A DNA stretch of 64,000 nt from Pseudaeromonas sharmana (GTDB taxonomy: Bacteria; Pseudomonadota; Gammaproteobacteria; Enterobacterales; Aeromonadaceae): contig NZ_JBHSAF010000001.1 in NCBI RefSeq assembly GCF_042649925.1, positions 558,001 through 622,000 of the forward strand, written 5' to 3'. Of the stretch, positions 61,097 to 64,000 are shown one piece after another; within the stretch, counting starts at the first letter, position 1, and every line of letters begins with the position of its first letter. The position numbers and the translations under genes are program-made. Below the pieces are notes generated by a model. The model was not told the origin of the DNA. It saw only the letters and a program-made list of their open reading frames with translations, and searched no databases.

Positions 61097-62210
61097 ACAT
61101 CAAACGTTCCCGTTCTCCATGCTGGTGGCAGGGAGCCTCGTAACACTGATGCTGGTAGGGTGTTCCTCGGAGGCAGATCGTCGACAAGCTGATCGCGGAT
61201 TTGACTACCTGGATGTCAAACCTGTGACTAAGCCATTCGTGGTGCCGAGCGGGCTTGATTCTCCAGGTTTTGTCACCGAATACCGGATCCCGGCTCTGGC
61301 GGCCGGGGTTGCGAACAGCCCGTTGGGTGCTGATGTCGATGTTCGGACACCAATGCAGGTCTTCACCCTGGTTCCGGGCAGCCGGGCCGAGCCGGATGGC
61401 AAGGGCATGACCTTGTGGTTCACGGCGCGCAGCGTGACGCAGCAGATTGACAACGATATCTGGAACGAAGTGATAGGGTTCCTGCGTCGGCGCGGTATTG
61501 CCATTGAAGATATGAATGTCGCCAATCGCAGTCTGGATACGGGCTGGTTCTATGCCAACACGCGCCTTGCTCCCTGGACGGATAAGTCAGCAGATGATGA
61601 GGAGATTCAGGTTCATCAACGCTACCGATTTGTTATCAAGAGTGACAAAGAGCGTCACCGTACCGGGCTGGCCGCTCAGTTGCTGAGCCATGAATATGGT
61701 GAGAACGGCGATGACATGCCGGCGTTGACTGCGTTTGATCAGCAACGTTTCTCGGCACTAATGCTTAATCAGGTCGCTATCGATTATGACCAGCAACTGC
61801 GGGCTGGTGTTATCAACCAGGACAGCAACCGGCTGCAAATGTCATTGGGTGTGGATGACAACGGTTTGACGGCCTGGTTGGTCGATGCCTCGTTCGAGAC
61901 GGCCTGGAACCGTATCAATACACTGTTGCCGCAACTGAACTTTGAAGTTACTACCAAGACCCAGTCCAAGGGACTGATCGTCGTGGATTATGACGAGCCG
62001 GACAGTGATTTCTGGAAGGCGAAAGATATCGAGCCGTTCGGGCTGGATTCTGGCACCTATCGCCTGCAATTTGGCGAGTATAAGGGCAAGACGTCCATTA
62101 CCCTGTTTGATGAGGACAAGAAGCCGGTACCGTCTTCTGTCGTCAGTAAGATGTTCCTCGGTTTGTCCAAGGCATTCAGCCGTCAGCAGACCGTCGTGAC
62201 GAAGAAGTGA
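61089..62210 (+). CDS. bamC: Outer membrane assembly lipoprotein BamC
   Basis: This 373-residue lipoprotein has a signal peptide with lipobox LVGC and lipidated Cys25, an unstructured segment with RGFDYLDVKPVTKPFVVPSG (the part that contacts BamD), and two helix-grip domains (about 100-220 and 250-370). BamC is part of the BAM complex. The start is GTG at 61089 within the end of dapA, with GGAG upstream; an ATG at 61119 is an alternative but shortens the signal peptide. Confidence 0.94.
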   Translation: MHKHQTFPFSMLVAGSLVTLMLVGCSSEADRRQADRGFDYLDVKPVTKPFVVPSGLDSPGFVTEYRIPALAAGVANSPLGADVDVRTPMQVFTLVPGSRAEPDGKGMTLWFTARSVTQQIDNDIWNEVIGFLRRRGIAIEDMNVANRSLDTGWFYANTRLAPWTDKSADDEEIQVHQRYRFVIKSDKERHRTGLAAQLLSHEYGENGDDMPALTAFDQQRFSALMLNQVAIDYDQQLRAGVINQDSNRLQMSLGVDDNGLTAWLVDASFETAWNRINTLLPQLNFEVTTKTQSKGLIVVDYDEPDSDFWKAKDIEPFGLDSGTYRLQFGEYKGKTSITLFDEDKKPVPSSVVSKMFLGLSKAFSRQQTVVTKK

Positions 62211-62213
62211 TTG

Positions 62214-62242
62214 CAAAGGGGCCTGTGTGCCCCTTTGTCTTT
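62214..62242 (+). terminator. Terminator after bamC
   Basis: CAAAGGGGC (62214-62222) and GCCCCTTTG (62229-62237) form a 9-bp stem, followed by TCTTT. It may be partial, since purC follows within 33 bp. Confidence 0.8.
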
Positions 62243-62274
62243 ATCTGCTAACACCACACTGGAGTGAGTTCTAA

Positions 62275-62988
62275 ATGGAAAAGAAAGCCGAACTGTATCG
62301 TGGCAAGGCCAAATCCGTGTACACCACTGACGATCCGACCCGTCTCGTCCTGCTGTTCCGCAACGATACGTCAGCTTTTGATGGTCAGAAAGTTGAACAG
62401 CTGGACCGCAAGGGCATGGTCAACAACAAGTTCAACCATTTCATCATGACCAAGCTGGAAGAAGCCGGTGTGCCGACCCAGATGGATCGTCTGTTGTCCG
62501 ACAACGAGGCGCTGGTCAAGAAGCTGGAGATGATCCCCGTTGAGTGCGTGGTGCGTAACGTCACGGCCGGCTCGATTTGCCGTCGTCTGGGCGTGCAGGA
62601 AGGGATGGAACTTAATCCGCCGACCTTCGAATTCTTCTTGAAGAATGATCCGCTGCATGACCCCATGGTCAACGACTATCACATCCGTTCTTTCGGCTGG
62701 GCGACCGACGAACAAGTGGCCAAGATGAAGGAACTGACCTTCAAGGTTAACGATGTGCTGAAGGCCATGTTTGATGCGGCAGGTTTGATCCTCGTCGATT
62801 ACAAGCTGGAATTCGGTGTATTTGAAGGTCAGGTGGTGTTGGGCGATGAGTTCTCACCGGATGGTTGCCGCCTGTGGGACAAAGAAACCCGTCAAAAGCT
62901 GGACAAGGATCGTTTCCGTCAGGGGCTGGGTGGCGTCGTTGAAGCCTACGAAGAAGTGGCACATCGTCTGGGCGTTAAGCTCGACTGA
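62275..62988 (+). CDS. purC: SAICAR synthetase PurC
   Basis: This 237-residue enzyme joins CAIR and aspartate in purine synthesis. The N-terminus KKAELYRGKAKSVYTTDDP, VRNVTAGSICRRLGV, and LVDYKLEFGVFEG with LGDEFSPDGCRLWD are diagnostic. GGAGTGAG precedes the ATG. The dapA-bamC-purC order is conserved in gammaproteobacteria. Confidence 0.97.
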   Translation: MEKKAELYRGKAKSVYTTDDPTRLVLLFRNDTSAFDGQKVEQLDRKGMVNNKFNHFIMTKLEEAGVPTQMDRLLSDNEALVKKLEMIPVECVVRNVTAGSICRRLGVQEGMELNPPTFEFFLKNDPLHDPMVNDYHIRSFGWATDEQVAKMKELTFKVNDVLKAMFDAAGLILVDYKLEFGVFEGQVVLGDEFSPDGCRLWDKETRQKLDKDRFRQGLGGVVEAYEEVAHRLGVKLD

Positions 62989-63025
62989 TTTTGTCCGGCA
63001 CACAAACGTTTGCCTGACATCGATA

Positions 63026-63053
63026 AAAACGGCGCCGCAAGGCGCTGTTTTTT
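63026..63053 (+). terminator. Terminator after purC
   Basis: AAAACGGCGCC (63026-63036) and GGCGCTGTTTT (63041-63051) pair with a single G-T and a GCAA loop. T-run extends to 63053. Confidence 0.9.
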
Positions 63054-63103
63054 ATTCTGAGGGCATATCAGCCGCTGAATGGACATGGGGTGTTTGCCGG
63101 GGA

Positions 63104-63334
63104 TTATGGTTGGCTATCCTTGCGCTCCGGCGATGAGGCGGCCGGTTTTGATTGACAAGGAGCCGTCGGTCGATTGAGCCAATGATCGGCATCGTCTTCG
63201 TCATCGACCAGGCGCCGAACCTTATCCCGGTAGTTCGGTAGCTCTCGCTCCAGACGTTTCATGTCACGCACCGCGTTAAACAGCAAGCCTATCAATAAAA
63301 TAATGGGCAGCGCGATTACAATCCATAGCCACAT
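63104..63334 (-). CDS. Small membrane protein of unknown function
   Basis: This 76-residue protein has one N-terminal membrane helix (about 2-20, MWLWIVIALPIILLIGLLF) followed by a charged helical segment (about 25-60) and a low-complexity tail rich in Ser, Pro and Lys. It resembles short DUF2897-like proteins only in layout. GGAGG just before the ATG at 63334 supports translation. It lies 36 bp downstream of the M15 peptidase gene and may be cotranscribed. Confidence 0.7.
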   Translation of the reverse strand: MWLWIVIALPIILLIGLLFNAVRDMKRLERELPNYRDKVRRLVDDEDDADHWLNRPTAPCQSKPAASSPERKDSQP

Positions 63335-63370
63335 ACTTCCTCCCGAGACATACCGTGGGGGCATGTCACC

Positions 63371-64000
63371 CTATTTGCCCATGTTAACCAAGACATAATT
63401 TTGCCAAAGTTGAGGTAGACGCGCTAACAATAGCTGGCTGCCGGCAACCTGACTGGCAAGCAGCAGCTCCGCCAGGGCATCGATGCTCAGCTGTTGTTGA
63501 ATCGCCTGAGCTTCCGGCTGATGGCTGATATGCCATGGTTCGGCGGCAACCGACTGGCCGTCGCCAAAGGGTCGATAAAACCCAAAAACTGCCATGTGCT
63601 CATCCAGCCAGTGTGTGAGAGGACTGAAATAGCCATCATCGGCATATTCCCACGGTTCCAGTTGCAGCCGTTGTCCGTCCGGGAGCAGGGCTGGGGCAAA
63701 CAGATCCAGATCCGTCCCCCAGTGATGGCGGCTAGCGCCGGGTATGGCACTAAAGCGCAAGATGGCATCCACTTTGGCCTCATCATCCAACCGGCTCATG
63801 TCGACCGTGCGGCCGGCATCGTCGTGAACATGTCGAGAGCCGTCAAATTTGCCATTCCAGATTTGGCGCTGACGTTGAAAATCGCGATACGAGGAGGCGA
63901 TTCCAACCCTCAGTCCATCAGCCGCTGCCGCCTGTTGCAGTTGGCAAAAGGCGATGGCAGTGGCAGCCGTCAAGCGGTGTGGTGCATTATTCGGCACCTC
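63371..64000 (-). CDS. M15 family D-alanyl-D-alanine carboxypeptidase (5' end outside window)
   Basis: At least 209 residues of a VanY-type metallopeptidase are visible. The motifs are IASSYRDFQRQRQIWN, the zinc motif SRHHWGTDLDLF (His and Asp) and EPWHIS (Glu and His). Such enzymes trim peptidoglycan stem peptides. A GTG at 63997 exists, but family members have some 15-25 more N-terminal residues and the frame stays open to 64000, so the true start is probably beyond the edge. There is no signal peptide in the visible part. Confidence 0.88.
   Translation of the reverse strand, partial: EVPNNAPHRLTAATAIAFCQLQQAAAADGLRVGIASSYRDFQRQRQIWNGKFDGSRHVHDDAGRTVDMSRLDDEAKVDAILRFSAIPGASRHHWGTDLDLFAPALLPDGQRLQLEPWEYADDGYFSPLTHWLDEHMAVFGFYRPFGDGQSVAAEPWHISHQPEAQAIQQQLSIDALAELLLASQVAGSQLLLARLPQLWQNYVLVNMGK

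Noticed and set aside
1..64000. CRISPR arrays, insertion sequences, prophage or integron features
   Set aside because: No regularly spaced repeats, transposase or integrase genes, or att-like duplications were seen.

Overview
The window reads as chromosomal DNA of a Gram-negative gammaproteobacterium. Outer-membrane biogenesis genes (lolCDE, msbA-lpxK-kdsB, tamAB, bamC) sit beside core metabolism. Gene orders such as gcvR/bcp next to dapA-bamC-purC, a PilZ gene between mfd and lolCDE, comEC-msbA-lpxK-ycaR-kdsB, and a yfbU gene suggest the Aeromonadales/Vibrionales side of the class, with Aeromonadales-like my best guess. No plasmid, phage, insertion sequence, CRISPR array, rRNA or tRNA gene was recognised. 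Coding density is high, and most gene starts are supported by a Shine-Dalgarno sequence or by overlap with the gene before.

Layout. 1-5.4 kb: the N-terminal part of mfd (cut by the window edge), a PilZ-like gene, and the lipoprotein exporter operon lolCDE. 5.4-8.6 kb: a chemoreceptor, a DedA protein and a DUF2062 protein, all on the minus strand. 8.6-14.5 kb: comEC, then the lipid A/Kdo operon msbA-lpxK-ycaR-kdsB. 14.6-25.4 kb: fbp, gltA, sucABCD and asnS. The TCA block is unusual because sdhCDAB is missing between gltA and sucA and a roughly 620-bp AT-rich gap stands in its place. 25.5-31.5 kb: an orphan HAMP membrane protein and the biotin locus, with bioA divergent from bioBFCD around a BirA-like operator. 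31.7-41.7 kb: htpX, a CBS protein, ribB behind an FMN riboswitch, ppiC, tamAB and an orphan GAF-like protein.

41.8-50.4 kb is the most accessory-looking stretch. It holds a CoA-disulfide/persulfide reductase fused to rhodanese, an unknown gene, an amino-acid-type periplasmic binding protein, and a compact four-gene operon of circularly permuted ATP-grasp, alpha-E protein, transglutaminase and the proteasome-like peptidase Anbu. A YeeE/YedE sulfur-transport pair follows. 51.2-57.9 kb has a glycosylation operon (unknown membrane-anchored protein, GtrB, GtrA, PIG-V-like transferase) convergent with a second set on the minus strand (class I amidotransferase, DUF4910-type aminopeptidase-like protein with a winged-helix tail, formyltransferase, ASCH protein). 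58-64 kb: a MerR regulator with a carboxymuconolactone-decarboxylase-family gene, bcp, gcvR, dapA-bamC-purC, a small membrane protein and an M15 peptidase cut by the right edge.

The strongest candidate for an incompletely described system is the Anbu operon. Its genes together encode both amide-bond-making and amide-bond-cutting activities, and as far as I know its physiological substrate is not established. Second is the formyltransferase/DUF4910/ASCH set facing the glycosyltransferase operon. A possible shared promoter motif links two physically separate sulfur genes, the persulfide reductase and the YeeE pair.
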